57,617 nt of DNA. Origin: an uncultured Eubacteriales bacterium. GTDB lineage: Bacteria > Bacillota > Clostridia > Lachnospirales > Lachnospiraceae. The stretch covers positions 284,250-341,866 of the forward strand of contig CASFBK010000006.1 in NCBI GenBank assembly GCA_949292785.1, read 5' to 3'. The position numbers were made by a program, and so were the translations under genes. Below are positions 22,797 through 31,268 of the stretch, one piece after another. The number at the start of each line of letters is the position of its first letter. The stretch's first letter is position 1. The notes under the pieces were generated by a model, which saw only the letters and a program-made list of their open reading frames with translations, did no database searches and had not been told where the DNA came from.

Positions 22797-23981
22797 ATGG
22801 CAAAAAATTTATATTCAAGTAGGGTGAATAGAGTTCCAAAATCATTTGTTAGAGAAATATTAAAGGTAACTGAGAAACCAGAGATTATATCATTTGCGGG
22901 GGGATTACCGAATCCTAATTTTTTCCCGGTAGACGATATTATGCAAGCAACAAATAAAGTATTATCTTCTGAAGGTGAAAAGGTATTACAATATAGTACA
23001 ACTGAAGGTTATGTTCCGTTAAGAGAGTATATTGCAAATAGATATTATTCAGATTGTGGTATTACAGCTGATAATATAGTGATTACTAACGGCTCTCAAC
23101 AAGCATTGGATTTAATTGCAAAAGTCTTTTTGGATGTGGGAGATAATGTTATGTTAGAACGTCCGGGCTATTTGGGAGCTATACAAAGTTTTTCTATGTA
23201 CGAACCTGATTTTGTAACTGTAGGAATACAAGATGATGGCGTTGATTTACATGAGTTTGAAAAAAAAATAAATGAATTTAAGCCCAAGTTATTTTATGCA
23301 GTAACTAATTATCATAATCCAACTGGAATTAGTTATTCAAATCAAAATAGAATGGCTTTGTCAGAAATTATAAGAACAAGTAATACAATTATGATCGATG
23401 ATAATCCGTATGGAGAGCTAACATTTTATGATAAACCACACGTAACTATGAAGAAACTTTTAGGGGATCAATGTATCTCGCTTGGCTCGTTTTCTAAAAT
23501 ATTTGCTCCAGCGATGAGATTGGGATGGGTTTGTGCAGATAAAGAAATTATAGATAAAATTATTACTATGAAGCAAGCATCGGATCTACATACTAATTAT
23601 TTTAGCCAAAGAATATTGTATCAATATTTGAAGGATTGCGATATAGATCGACATATTAATAAAATAAGAGAAGAGTATAAAGTAAGAAGAGATTACATGA
23701 TAGAAATGATTAAAGAGTATATTCCAAGTGATATAAAATATACGGAACCAGATGGTGGCATGTTTTTATGGATGGAATTGCCAAGTGATATAGATGTTAT
23801 GAAACTTTTTGATATTGCTAATAAGAAAAATGTTGCATTTGTTCCAGGAGCACCTTTTTATATAAGCAATGAAGAAAATCCGAATTCAACTTTAAGATTG
23901 AATTATACTAATTCAGAATTGGATGATATTAGGAATGGAATATGCTCGTTAGGAGAAGCAATAACTTCATTTAGAAGATAA
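22797..23981 (+). CDS. PLP-dependent aminotransferase, class I (LysN/2-aminoadipate type)
   Basis: A 394-residue fold type I aminotransferase. It opens with FAGGLPNPNFFP, the pattern of the LysN/2-aminoadipate group, followed by TNGSQQALDL, NYHNPTG, IDDNPYGEL, and Lys234 in SLGSFSKIFAP as the PLP Schiff-base lysine. Near the C-terminus LRLNYTN carries the carboxylate Arg. It would turn the chain-lengthened 2-oxo acid into the amino acid used by the adenylation enzyme. A 2-aminoadipate or an aromatic-like amino acid both fit. It is the last gene of the tight operon. Confidence 0.9.
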   Translation: MAKNLYSSRVNRVPKSFVREILKVTEKPEIISFAGGLPNPNFFPVDDIMQATNKVLSSEGEKVLQYSTTEGYVPLREYIANRYYSDCGITADNIVITNGSQQALDLIAKVFLDVGDNVMLERPGYLGAIQSFSMYEPDFVTVGIQDDGVDLHEFEKKINEFKPKLFYAVTNYHNPTGISYSNQNRMALSEIIRTSNTIMIDDNPYGELTFYDKPHVTMKKLLGDQCISLGSFSKIFAPAMRLGWVCADKEIIDKIITMKQASDLHTNYFSQRILYQYLKDCDIDRHINKIREEYKVRRDYMIEMIKEYIPSDIKYTEPDGGMFLWMELPSDIDVMKLFDIANKKNVAFVPGAPFYISNEENPNSTLRLNYTNSELDDIRNGICSLGEAITSFRR

Positions 23982-24014
23982 TATCAACAATATTTTAGAT
24001 TTGTATTGTTGATA
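23982..24014 (+). other. Stem-loop after the aminotransferase
   Basis: Perfect 11-base arms TATCAACAATA (23982-23992) and TATTGTTGATA (24004-24014) surround an 11-base loop. It is AT-rich with no T-run, so it is probably an mRNA processing or weak termination signal. No SAM riboswitch (S-box-like structure) is seen in the 67 bases before metK. Confidence 0.55.
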
Positions 24015-24048
24015 AAATATGTATAGGACATAAACAAGGAGAAATAAA

Positions 24049-25242
24049 GTGGAAAAGAAATTATTTACATCTGAATCAGTAACAGAAGGACATCCGGATA
24101 AAATGTGTGATGCTATATCCGATGCTATATTAGATGCATTAATGGAACAGGATCCATACAGTAGGGTTGCATGTGAGACTTGTACCAATACCGGATTTGT
24201 ATTGGTAATGGGTGAGATTACAACCAAAGCGAACATTGATATCCCTGCAATTGTGCGTAAAACCGTAACTGATATCGGATATGATTCGTCTGAAAAGGGC
24301 TTTGACGGTAATACTTGTGCAGTTATGGTATCTTTGGACAAGCAGTCTACTGATATTGCAATGGGCGTTGATAAGGCTTTGGAAGCAAAAGAAGACGAAA
24401 TGAACGATGGGCAGATTGAAACCATTGGTGCTGGAGATCAGGGTATGATGTTCGGATATGCAAGTAATGAGACCGAAGAGTTTATGCCTTATCCAATTTC
24501 TCTTGCACATAAATTGACCTTGCAGCTTACTAAGGTTCGCAAGGAGGGTACGCTTACCTATTTAAGACCCGATGGAAAGAGTCAGGTATCTGTAGAATAT
24601 GATGAGAACGGCAAGCCATTACGTTTGGAGGCAGTTGTTCTTTCCACCCAGCATGATGAGAAAGTAACCCAGGAGCAGATTCATGCAGATATCAAGAAAT
24701 ATATATTTGATCCGATTTTACCCAAGGAGATGATTGATGCAGACACCAAGTTCTTTATCAATCCTACCGGACGTTTTGTAATTGGTGGTCCCAATGGAGA
24801 CAGTGGTTTGACTGGGCGTAAGATTATTGTAGATACTTACGGTGGATATGCACGTCATGGTGGCGGTGCGTTCTCTGGTAAGGACTGTACCAAGGTGGAC
24901 AGAAGTGCAGCATATGCGGCACGTTACGTTGCAAAAAATATTGTTGCAGCAGGTTTGGCTGACAAATGTGAGATTCAGTTGTCCTATGCAATCGGTGTGG
25001 CACAGCCTACCTCCGTTATGGTGGATACTTTCGGAACCGGCAAAATTAGTGATGAGAAGCTGGTGGAAATCGTTCGTGAGAACTTTGATTTAAGACCAGC
25101 AGGAATTATAAAAATGTTAAGTTTACGACGACCTATTTATAAGCAAACATCTGCATATGGACATTTTGGTAGAAATGATTTAGATATTCCGTGGGAAAGA
25201 TTGGATAAAGTTGCTAATTTAAGGCGATACATAAATGGTTAA
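24049..25242 (+). CDS. metK: S-adenosylmethionine synthetase
   Basis: A 397-residue, full-length MetK. It starts at GTG 24049 behind AGGAG and keeps the family landmarks: [39 protein letters not shown], and [16 protein letters not shown]. It makes SAM for the two radical SAM enzymes and the methyltransferase upstream. The gene is a mosaic in base usage. The first ~100 bases and the last ~150 are AT-rich like their neighbours, while the middle (about 24170-25100) uses GC-richer codons, as in the host core genes. This suggests recombination with the resident metK. Confidence 0.93.
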   Translation: MEKKLFTSESVTEGHPDKMCDAISDAILDALMEQDPYSRVACETCTNTGFVLVMGEITTKANIDIPAIVRKTVTDIGYDSSEKGFDGNTCAVMVSLDKQSTDIAMGVDKALEAKEDEMNDGQIETIGAGDQGMMFGYASNETEEFMPYPISLAHKLTLQLTKVRKEGTLTYLRPDGKSQVSVEYDENGKPLRLEAVVLSTQHDEKVTQEQIHADIKKYIFDPILPKEMIDADTKFFINPTGRFVIGGPNGDSGLTGRKIIVDTYGGYARHGGGAFSGKDCTKVDRSAAYAARYVAKNIVAAGLADKCEIQLSYAIGVAQPTSVMVDTFGTGKISDEKLVEIVRENFDLRPAGIIKMLSLRRPIYKQTSAYGHFGRNDLDIPWERLDKVANLRRYING

Positions 25243-25397
25243 AGTTGGATTATACGAGATTATTAAATGGGGGTCTTTTATTTGATAAAAATTAAAGATC
25301 TCTATTATTATGGAAAAAAACTATCTTTTTCTAAAAAAATGATATATAATTGGACATTATTATTCATAAAGAATATGGATTTGAAGGAGATGGTAGA

Positions 25398-26204
25398 ATG
25401 AAGTACTTGAAAGCAATAAAAGACGATGCAGATAGAATTTATGAATTGGTACAACAAACAATTTTGACAATTTATCCTAGATATTATCCTAAAAAAGTGG
25501 TGGATTTTTTTTGTGATTTGCATAATAAGCAGAGTATTTTGGAGGATATTGAAAATGGATATGTAGGAATGTTGATTGAACAGGGGCATATTGTAGGTAC
25601 TGGAAGTTATAGAGGAAATCATATTACTAGAGTATATGTTTTGCCAAAATTTCAAAGGAGGGGATATGGAAGTTACATAATGAACTGTCTAGAACGAGAA
25701 ATTGCTAAGAATAATAATTCAGTTTATTTAGAGTCTTCTCTTTCAGCTTGTCGTCTGTATGAAAGCAGAGGTTATAAAACAATTAAGCATGAAGAGTATG
25801 TGGTTGATGATAACACTGTATTGATATATGAGGTTATGGAAAAATGTATAAGCGTAAATAATAGTTTTATTAATTATGATGGGAAATGTTTCCGGGTACA
25901 AAAAAATACAGAAGATGGCGAAGTTAATGATGAACCCTTTTTTTTATATCACCAAAAAGAGGATATTGTATGGGCGAGTTATCATGGTGGAATGGTAAAA
26001 AAAGGTTTCTTGTTGGGAACAGTATCTAATAATGGAGAAATGAACTTCTATTATCAGCATATTAATGACAAGAAACAATTAAGAATAGGAAAATGCCATA
26101 GTGTTCCATATATATTAGAAAATGGAAAGATACAGCTACATGAGTCGTGGGAATGGTTAGACATGAAAAAAACGAAAGGTTCGTCCATAATTGTAGAACA
26201 GTAA
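25398..26204 (+). CDS. GNAT acetyltransferase fused to a small beta domain
   Basis: A 268-residue two-domain protein. ATG 25398 is chosen because GAAGGAGA lies upstream. Residues 1-150 are a GNAT domain with VYVLPKFQRRGYGSYIM (acetyl-CoA loop) and SACRLYESRGYK. Residues about 155-268 resemble the small stand-alone protein often annotated as an n-acetylglutamate synthase-like domain, with WASYHGGMVKKGFLLG and a GKCHSVP segment. The role in the pathway is unknown; self-protection by acetylating the product or tailoring are possible. The upstream gap has no clear terminator. Confidence 0.75.
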   Translation: MKYLKAIKDDADRIYELVQQTILTIYPRYYPKKVVDFFCDLHNKQSILEDIENGYVGMLIEQGHIVGTGSYRGNHITRVYVLPKFQRRGYGSYIMNCLEREIAKNNNSVYLESSLSACRLYESRGYKTIKHEEYVVDDNTVLIYEVMEKCISVNNSFINYDGKCFRVQKNTEDGEVNDEPFFLYHQKEDIVWASYHGGMVKKGFLLGTVSNNGEMNFYYQHINDKKQLRIGKCHSVPYILENGKIQLHESWEWLDMKKTKGSSIIVEQ

Positions 26205-26273
26205 AAACAGATAGAGGTTATCAAAATATATATTTGAAAACAAATTGTAACAAGTATATATGGGTGCTTAAAT

Positions 26274-26846
26274 ATGATAGAAGTTTATGCAATAAATTTA
26301 AGAAAAATAAAGGAATATGTAGATAGTAAAATAATACAATTATCAAATGAAAGATTGCAACAAATAAATAGTTTGCATCATGGTAAAAAGAAAGGCAGTT
26401 TTATTGCAGAACAAATAGTACATTTTTATATGAAGAGTATAAGGAAAATTGATAAGTATAGTATTGGTATAGATAATAATGGAAAACCAAAATTATTAAA
26501 TGTTCCCAATCTGTATTTTAATATTTCTCATAGTGGAGATTGGGTCTTTTGTGCGTTTTCAGATTTTGAGATAGGAATAGATGTAGAAAGAATAGAAGAT
26601 GCTAAGATGAATATAGCAAAAAAATACTATAACAAATTGGAATATGAGAAATTAAATTGTATTGATAATGTTATAGAGAGAAATGAGTTGTTCTATTTAT
26701 TATGGACACTAAAGGAAAGCTATTTGAAGAATATGGGGATGAGTATAGGGATGTTATCGCCTAAGATAAGATTTGAAATAGGAAACAAGATAAATGGATA
26801 TGTTAGTGAAAAGAAAATAGATAAACTTTTTTTCTCAGAAATTTGA
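26274..26846 (+). CDS. Sfp-type 4'-phosphopantetheinyl transferase, probably frameshifted
   Basis: A 190-residue protein with the Sfp hallmarks: FNISHSGDWV, IGIDVERIE (Mg-binding) and WTLKESYLK. It would convert the carrier protein at 15966 to its holo form. The reading frame ends soon after a run of seven T at about 26827-26833. If one T is removed the frame continues for some 48 more codons to 26979, giving a typical PPTase C-terminus (NNYYLSLCYEKVE). So the chain is shortened by a one-base insertion, a phase-variable tract, slippage or a sequencing error. The catalytic residues lie before the shift, so activity may survive. Confidence 0.85.
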   Translation: MIEVYAINLRKIKEYVDSKIIQLSNERLQQINSLHHGKKKGSFIAEQIVHFYMKSIRKIDKYSIGIDNNGKPKLLNVPNLYFNISHSGDWVFCAFSDFEIGIDVERIEDAKMNIAKKYYNKLEYEKLNCIDNVIERNELFYLLWTLKESYLKNMGMSIGMLSPKIRFEIGNKINGYVSEKKIDKLFFSEI

Positions 26847-26962
26847 TAATAACTACTACTTGTCTTTATGCTATGAAAAAGTTGAGACGTTATCAGAGAA
26901 AAAGTATATCAATATAATAGATAACGCACAAATCGAAGCTATAACTAAGGAGGAAGCTGATA

Positions 26963-27991
26963 ATGAATATGGAGTTTAAGTGTAAATTACCAATTCCATC
27001 TGAAGTCAAAGATAAATATCCTATATCAAAGGAAATTTAGGATATTGTTGTTGCAAGAAATAATCAGATTCGAGATATTATATCAGGTAAACAGAAAAAG
27101 CTATTACTAATTATTGGACCATGTTCAGCAGATAATGAAGAGAGTGTGATAGATTATATTAGTCGTTTGAAAGATGTACAAAATAAGGTGAATGAAAAAA
27201 TTTTTACCATCCCTCGAATTTATACAAATAAACCACGTAGTATAGGAAAAGGATATAAAGGTATGCTACACCAACCCGATCCAAATATAGAACCAGATTT
27301 ATACAAAGGAATAGTGGCTATTCGCAAAATACATCTGCGTGCGATTAAAGAAACTGGTTTTACATGTGCTGATGAAATGTTATATCCGGAAAATCATCGG
27401 TATTTAAATGTTTTGTTGGGGTACGTAGCAGTTGGTGCTCGTTCAGTTGAAAATCAACAGCATAGATTAACAGCTAGTGGATTAAATATTCCGGTTGGAA
27501 TGAAAAATCCGACAAGTGGAAAATTGTCGATTATGATGAATTCTATTGAGGCTGCACAATGTAAGCATACGTTTTTATATAGGGGGTGGGAAGTTAATAC
27601 GAAAGGAAATCCGTTTACACATGCTATATTGAGAGGATATGAAAATAAGCATGGTCAATATATGTCGAATTATCATTATGACGATTTGCAAACGTTAATA
27701 GAGATGTATTCGAAAAGAGGACTAAACAATCCGGCAATTATTATTGATACCAATCATAGTAATTCTGGAAAATGTTCCTTAGAACAACCACGTATTGTTA
27801 AAGAAGTTTTAAATAATTGTAAGTATAATCGGGATATTTGTAAATTTGTAAAAGGATTTATGGTAGAAAGTTATATAAAAGATGGTGCACAGAAAATAGG
27901 TGAACATATATATGGGAAATCTATAACGGATTCTTGTTTGGGATGGGATAAAACAGAACAGTTGATTTATGAAATGGCAGAGTTATTATAA
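26963..27991 (+). pseudogene. Class I DAHP synthase with in-frame TAG
   Basis: Read through, this is a 342-codon type I DAHP synthase (AroF/AroG type), the first shikimate-pathway enzyme. It starts at ATG 26963 behind AAGGAGG and shows LLIIGPCSA, IPRIYTNKPR, GARSVENQQHRLTASGL, PVGMKNPTSG and IIDTNHSNSG. Codon 26 is TAG (27038-27040), and no ATG/GTG with a good ribosome binding site lies between it and the GPCS motif. The longest open part starts at GTG 27146, after GPCS, and would lack that motif. The rest of the frame is clean, so the lesion is recent or is read through. It supports the prephenate link of the BacA-like genes. Confidence 0.82.
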
Positions 27992-28030
27992 ACAATGGGT
28001 TCGTAAACATATTCATAAACTCATATAGTC

Positions 28031-28059
28031 TTGACATAGTGAACAAGTCATGGTATATG
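28031..28059 (+). promoter_or_regulatory. Promoter for the leader and GTPase gene
   Basis: A consensus -35 TTGACA at 28031-28036 is followed 17 bases later by a TATATG -10 (28054-28059) with an upstream TGG extension. It drives a leader of about 180 bases. Confidence 0.6.
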
Positions 28060-28103
28060 TAATTTATGCAGATAAGAAAATTAAGTAGCTACCCGCTACT
28101 GAA

Positions 28104-28166
28104 ATGACCAAATTCTGTGCAATGAGATGTAAAGCTAATAATGGGGCAATGCACCCATTTATTTGA
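28104..28166 (+). CDS. Possible 20-residue leader peptide
   Basis: A short frame of 20 codons (starts MTKFCAMRCK, ends AMHPFI) lies between the promoter and the terminator hairpin at 28176. It has no strong ribosome binding site. The layout of promoter, short ORF, terminator and gene is that of transcription attenuation, as known for some resistance and mobile-element genes. Role inferred only. Confidence 0.4.
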   Translation: MTKFCAMRCKANNGAMHPFI

Positions 28167-28175
28167 GTTATATAT

Positions 28176-28215
28176 GTCCATAGCGTCCAGTTTTGGTCGT
28201 TTATGGACTTTTTTA
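28176..28215 (+). terminator. Leader terminator/attenuator before the GTPase gene
   Basis: Arms GTCCATA (28176-28182) and TATGGAC (28202-28208) are followed by a TTTTTT tract, and the GTPase ribosome binding site lies only 21 bases after it. It can therefore end transcription before the gene unless it is relieved. Confidence 0.75.
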
Positions 28216-28242
28216 TTGTAAAAAATTACGGAGGTGAAACTT

Positions 28243-30318
28243 GTGAGCATTTATAGGAATTTGCAGCCACATGTACATGTATTAAAATTGACTGGTGGTA
28301 CGGGAGATGGTAAGACGGAGATTGCAACAGTATTTGCATCCAAAGAAGCCAGAGCTGTATTATTAAGAGGTGTTGGACGAACAAATTCAACCTTAAAGGA
28401 ACGGTTGTTAGTGTATTCTGAGGAGTATACAGATAAGCTTTTAGTGGCTGTAAAGTTAAATATGGAACCATATGATAAGTTAAGTTTGAGTGATTTATTT
28501 GTTTCGTCGGTTGCAAAAGTAGTTAGGAGTCAGGGGAAAGTAGTGGCTTCTATTGTTGGGAGAGCTGAAGAAGAACTGGAGAAATATTTAATTCAGGAAA
28601 TGCAAGCAAAGAATAATGCAAAAGCAGTCCTGTCATTTTTGTCAGAAGAGCAGAAAACAAAAATTGTGAGCGACTTGGTAGATATATACCATAACTACCA
28701 TATGTCAGAGCATAATTATGAAATTTATAATAGTGTTAGGAATAATTTGGCGGAAGGCGAAGCAAAAGACAATTCTACAAAATTATTATCTGCTTTAAAA
28801 AATGAAGTGGAGCGAATGATTGATATGCAGGGAGAAAAATTGCGTGAAAGCTTGTGGGATGTTCTTGCAGAAATAAATCAATGGCTTCATGAAGTGTTTT
28901 TTGAGTATTTCAATAAAAGTGATATTTCAGAAGATAACTATTATTATAAGGAAATTTATTTAGATAACCCAGATGAGACATTTATAGATGCTATGTTTAC
29001 CGCCAACGATATTCAAAATGGTCAGAGACTTTCTTTGGAAGTGTTTTGTAATGATATTGTTATTTATATTCCGGTTAGCCAGGCGATAAATAAAATAATC
29101 CGGTCAAATGTGAAAACAAATACTGTTTTTAAAGATAACAGGGACAAAGTTGCATTTGGTATTTTTGACACAAGGGGACTTTTTCATGCGGAAAATACGG
29201 AAGATGATAATGCCGATTATCTGAGTGATTTATTATATCAAGGTGATGCGGATGCATTATTAATGGTTGCTCCTTTATTTGGAGATTCTAATGAGAAAAA
29301 AATACAGGAATTGTATAAAACAGCTTTTGCGACTTACAGTAAACAGATACCGGCTTTTATGATACATAACAAAGTGGATTTATTTGTGGACTCGGTTCGA
29401 AAAGACAGTTATATGGATGATCCTCTTTCGATGGATATGGAGTTGGGACAAGAGTTGTCAAGTCAGGAAATTATAAGTGCTATATCGGCAAGAGAGCAGG
29501 AATTACGGGAAGAAATACAAAATGCTCAGTCAAAATCCAGACAAAATTTGAAGCTTAAATCATTATCCTGTTATTTAAAAAGAGATGGCTCTATGCAGGA
29601 AGAGATTGTCCGGAAATACAACATATCAAATGTAATTATGACTATATTTTGTGACACAGCTGATTATCTTGAAAAATCAGCTGTCAAGATTCCTGTAAAA
29701 ACAGACCGACCGGAAAGTGAAGTTGGTGTAAGAATTGATAAAGAAAGATTAGCAGAAATTGTTCATGAGTATCTGCTGAAGGATACCACAAATAAGAAGG
29801 TGTTTGCACCGGGACTTGAAGATTTAAGACTAAGTATTGGGAAAACGCCGCATGGCAACTCTTATAATGCATTGCGTAGAAGGTTGAAATACGGGGATGG
29901 TTATACATGCAATATTGACGAATCATATTATTATAATTGTAAGTCTTTTTCCATAAATTTTACAGCCAACTTACGAAACTTTGTTTCTACAGAAATGGTT
30001 AAAAAAATTGTAAAGGAAACCATGAAATTATCTGGTGGATATTTCACGAAGGATAAGGATGAAGAAGAATTCTATTATATTGTAGAGGGTAGAATATTCC
30101 CGAAGATGTTTGTGGGACAGATGTTATATCATAAAGCAATGCTAAGTGCAGAGCAGGAAGCAGTAGGATTTATGGCGCGATTCCAAAAGTTTCTGAAGAA
30201 TAGTCAGCGATTTTTTGATAGTGGAAATCTGGACGAACAAGCATATGTGGATGCTATGTACCATGTAGTCTATGAGGCAGCTCAAAGGGCATTAAATATG
30301 AATGTAACTTTGAGATAG
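28243..30318 (+). CDS. Large P-loop GTPase-like protein of unknown function
   Basis: A 691-residue protein. GTG 28243 is chosen because GGAGG lies at 28230-28234. Walker A GGTGDGKT lies at 18-25. Then come a helical insert of about 250 residues, a strand with FGIFDTRG (DxxG, G3) and MIHNKVDL (NKxD, G4). The G motifs are far apart, so the G domain carries a large insertion, somewhat like dynamin-like or AIG1-like GTPases. No membrane segment is evident. Its family was not recognised. The attenuator in front implies regulated expression. Roles in mobile-element maintenance or defence are guesses. Confidence 0.7.
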   Translation: MSIYRNLQPHVHVLKLTGGTGDGKTEIATVFASKEARAVLLRGVGRTNSTLKERLLVYSEEYTDKLLVAVKLNMEPYDKLSLSDLFVSSVAKVVRSQGKVVASIVGRAEEELEKYLIQEMQAKNNAKAVLSFLSEEQKTKIVSDLVDIYHNYHMSEHNYEIYNSVRNNLAEGEAKDNSTKLLSALKNEVERMIDMQGEKLRESLWDVLAEINQWLHEVFFEYFNKSDISEDNYYYKEIYLDNPDETFIDAMFTANDIQNGQRLSLEVFCNDIVIYIPVSQAINKIIRSNVKTNTVFKDNRDKVAFGIFDTRGLFHAENTEDDNADYLSDLLYQGDADALLMVAPLFGDSNEKKIQELYKTAFATYSKQIPAFMIHNKVDLFVDSVRKDSYMDDPLSMDMELGQELSSQEIISAISAREQELREEIQNAQSKSRQNLKLKSLSCYLKRDGSMQEEIVRKYNISNVIMTIFCDTADYLEKSAVKIPVKTDRPESEVGVRIDKERLAEIVHEYLLKDTTNKKVFAPGLEDLRLSIGKTPHGNSYNALRRRLKYGDGYTCNIDESYYYNCKSFSINFTANLRNFVSTEMVKKIVKETMKLSGGYFTKDKDEEEFYYIVEGRIFPKMFVGQMLYHKAMLSAEQEAVGFMARFQKFLKNSQRFFDSGNLDEQAYVDAMYHVVYEAAQRALNMNVTLR

Positions 30319-30395
30319 CTTTTTATAGAGCCTAATCTTTGTCACGAGTACGAAACTACCCGTTTCGGAAAGAAGGGGAAGAAAACAAATTAGGA

Positions 30396-30424
30396 TTGAC
30401 AAGAACTGATGTTCGATATATTAT
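30396..30424 (+). promoter_or_regulatory. Promoter after the GTPase gene
   Basis: TTGACA at 30396-30401 and TATTAT at 30419-30424 with a 17-base spacer. The transcript would start with the stem-loop at 30467 and continue into the zinc-ribbon gene at 30586. Confidence 0.65.
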
Positions 30425-30466
30425 ATGGATGTGACGTAGTATATACCGTCAATTTTATGATCAGCA

Positions 30467-30505
30467 CTGTCAGGGCATCTTGGGATGCGTCGGAACTCCT
30501 GACAG
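30467..30505 (+). ncRNA. Structured leader RNA (two nested stems)
   Basis: An outer stem CTGTCAGG/CCTGACAG (30467-30474, 30498-30505) encloses a second stem GCATC/GATGC (30475-30479, 30484-30488). It lies in the 5' region of the zinc-ribbon gene. No T-run follows. It does not match a riboswitch class I know. Confidence 0.45.
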
Positions 30506-30585
30506 AATAGCTTGCGAAGGTTTATTCCCTTTCCTTTGACAAGTACAAAGATGTGAAAAATTTTTGTATCAAAAGGAGAGATAAT

Positions 30586-30798
30586 ATGTCAGATTATCAA
30601 GAAATGGTAGAATTTAGGTGTAGGAGGCATAATTGTAACAAGTTATTATTGAATTATTACATAACAGGTGTTGGTAGTAACCTTCATTTGGAGGGTATTG
30701 AGTTAAAATGTAACAAATGCAAACGTGTAATTCGTTTTAAGAAATACACAGAGCAGATGTTAATTGAACAATCGGACAACGGAGTGTTCAAAGCATAA
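30586..30798 (+). CDS. Com-like small zinc-ribbon protein
   Basis: A 70-residue protein. ATG 30586 is used, behind AAGGAGAG. Two Cys pairs, one in FRCRRHNC and one in CNKC, are 30 or so residues apart, with KLLL and IELK strands. This is the pattern of phage Mu Com and the small cysteine-rich proteins of conjugative transposons. Such proteins bind RNA or DNA to regulate translation of a neighbour. The gene has its own promoter and a structured leader. Confidence 0.65.
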   Translation: MSDYQEMVEFRCRRHNCNKLLLNYYITGVGSNLHLEGIELKCNKCKRVIRFKKYTEQMLIEQSDNGVFKA

Positions 30799-30857
30799 AA
30801 AATTAAATTAGGGCGCCACCTGACAAGGGCGGCACTGTATAACAGTGTGACAGCACT

Positions 30858-30914
30858 AGAGACGCAGGGGAAAGATAACCGATTCGTGTCGGCTTTCCTT
30901 TGCGTCTCTTTTTG
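30858..30914 (+). terminator. Intrinsic terminator before the XRE gene
   Basis: A long stem (AGAGACGCA at 30858-30866 with TGCGTCTCT at 30901-30909, plus an inner GAAAG/CTTTC) is followed by TTTTTGTG. A shorter dyad CACTGT/ACAGTG lies just upstream (about 30834-30846). It may be an attenuator because the XRE gene follows 52 bases later. Confidence 0.8.
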
Positions 30915-30965
30915 TGCAGGTGATAAAGTCCTTTCTTTCGGTTATCAGCCGGAAAGAGAGGAAAA

Positions 30966-31268
30966 ATGTACAACATTAATGAAAGCGGAGCAAGAATCAA
31001 GGAGTTGCGTATGAAAAAAGGTGTGACACAGGAACAAATGGCAAATGATTTGGGTGTGACTGTGGAAACTGTAAGCAGAATTGAGAGAGGAGTTAGAGGT
31101 GCATCTATTGATTTGATGTCTATATTGTCAAAATATTTTGATACCACTATTGATTTCTTGGTAAATGGAAAAGAAAACAAAGAATGTAATGATTTATTTC
31201 AAGGATTGGATGAAATCAAGAAAGCAAAAGTAATCGCCATAATGAAGTGCGTGATAGAAAATATTTAG
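30966..31268 (+). CDS. XRE-family transcriptional regulator
   Basis: A 100-residue helix-turn-helix regulator. The HTH_3 domain covers residues about 6-62: IKELRMKKGVTQEQMANDLG, then VETVSRIERG, then DLMSILSKYFDTTIDFLV. The C-terminal 35 residues are a helical tail, perhaps for dimerisation. Such repressors control excision or transfer genes in integrative elements. ATG 30966 follows GAGAGGAAAA. Confidence 0.9.
   Translation: MYNINESGARIKELRMKKGVTQEQMANDLGVTVETVSRIERGVRGASIDLMSILSKYFDTTIDFLVNGKENKECNDLFQGLDEIKKAKVIAIMKCVIENI

Noticed and set aside
23982-24048. Possible SAM riboswitch before metK.
   Set aside because: Only a simple AT-rich hairpin is present and the gap is too short for known SAM riboswitches.
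27038-27040. TAG in the DAHP synthase gene as a pyrrolysine codon.
   Set aside because: Pyrrolysine genes are not in the window and the residue is in a non-catalytic N-terminal part; mutation is simpler.
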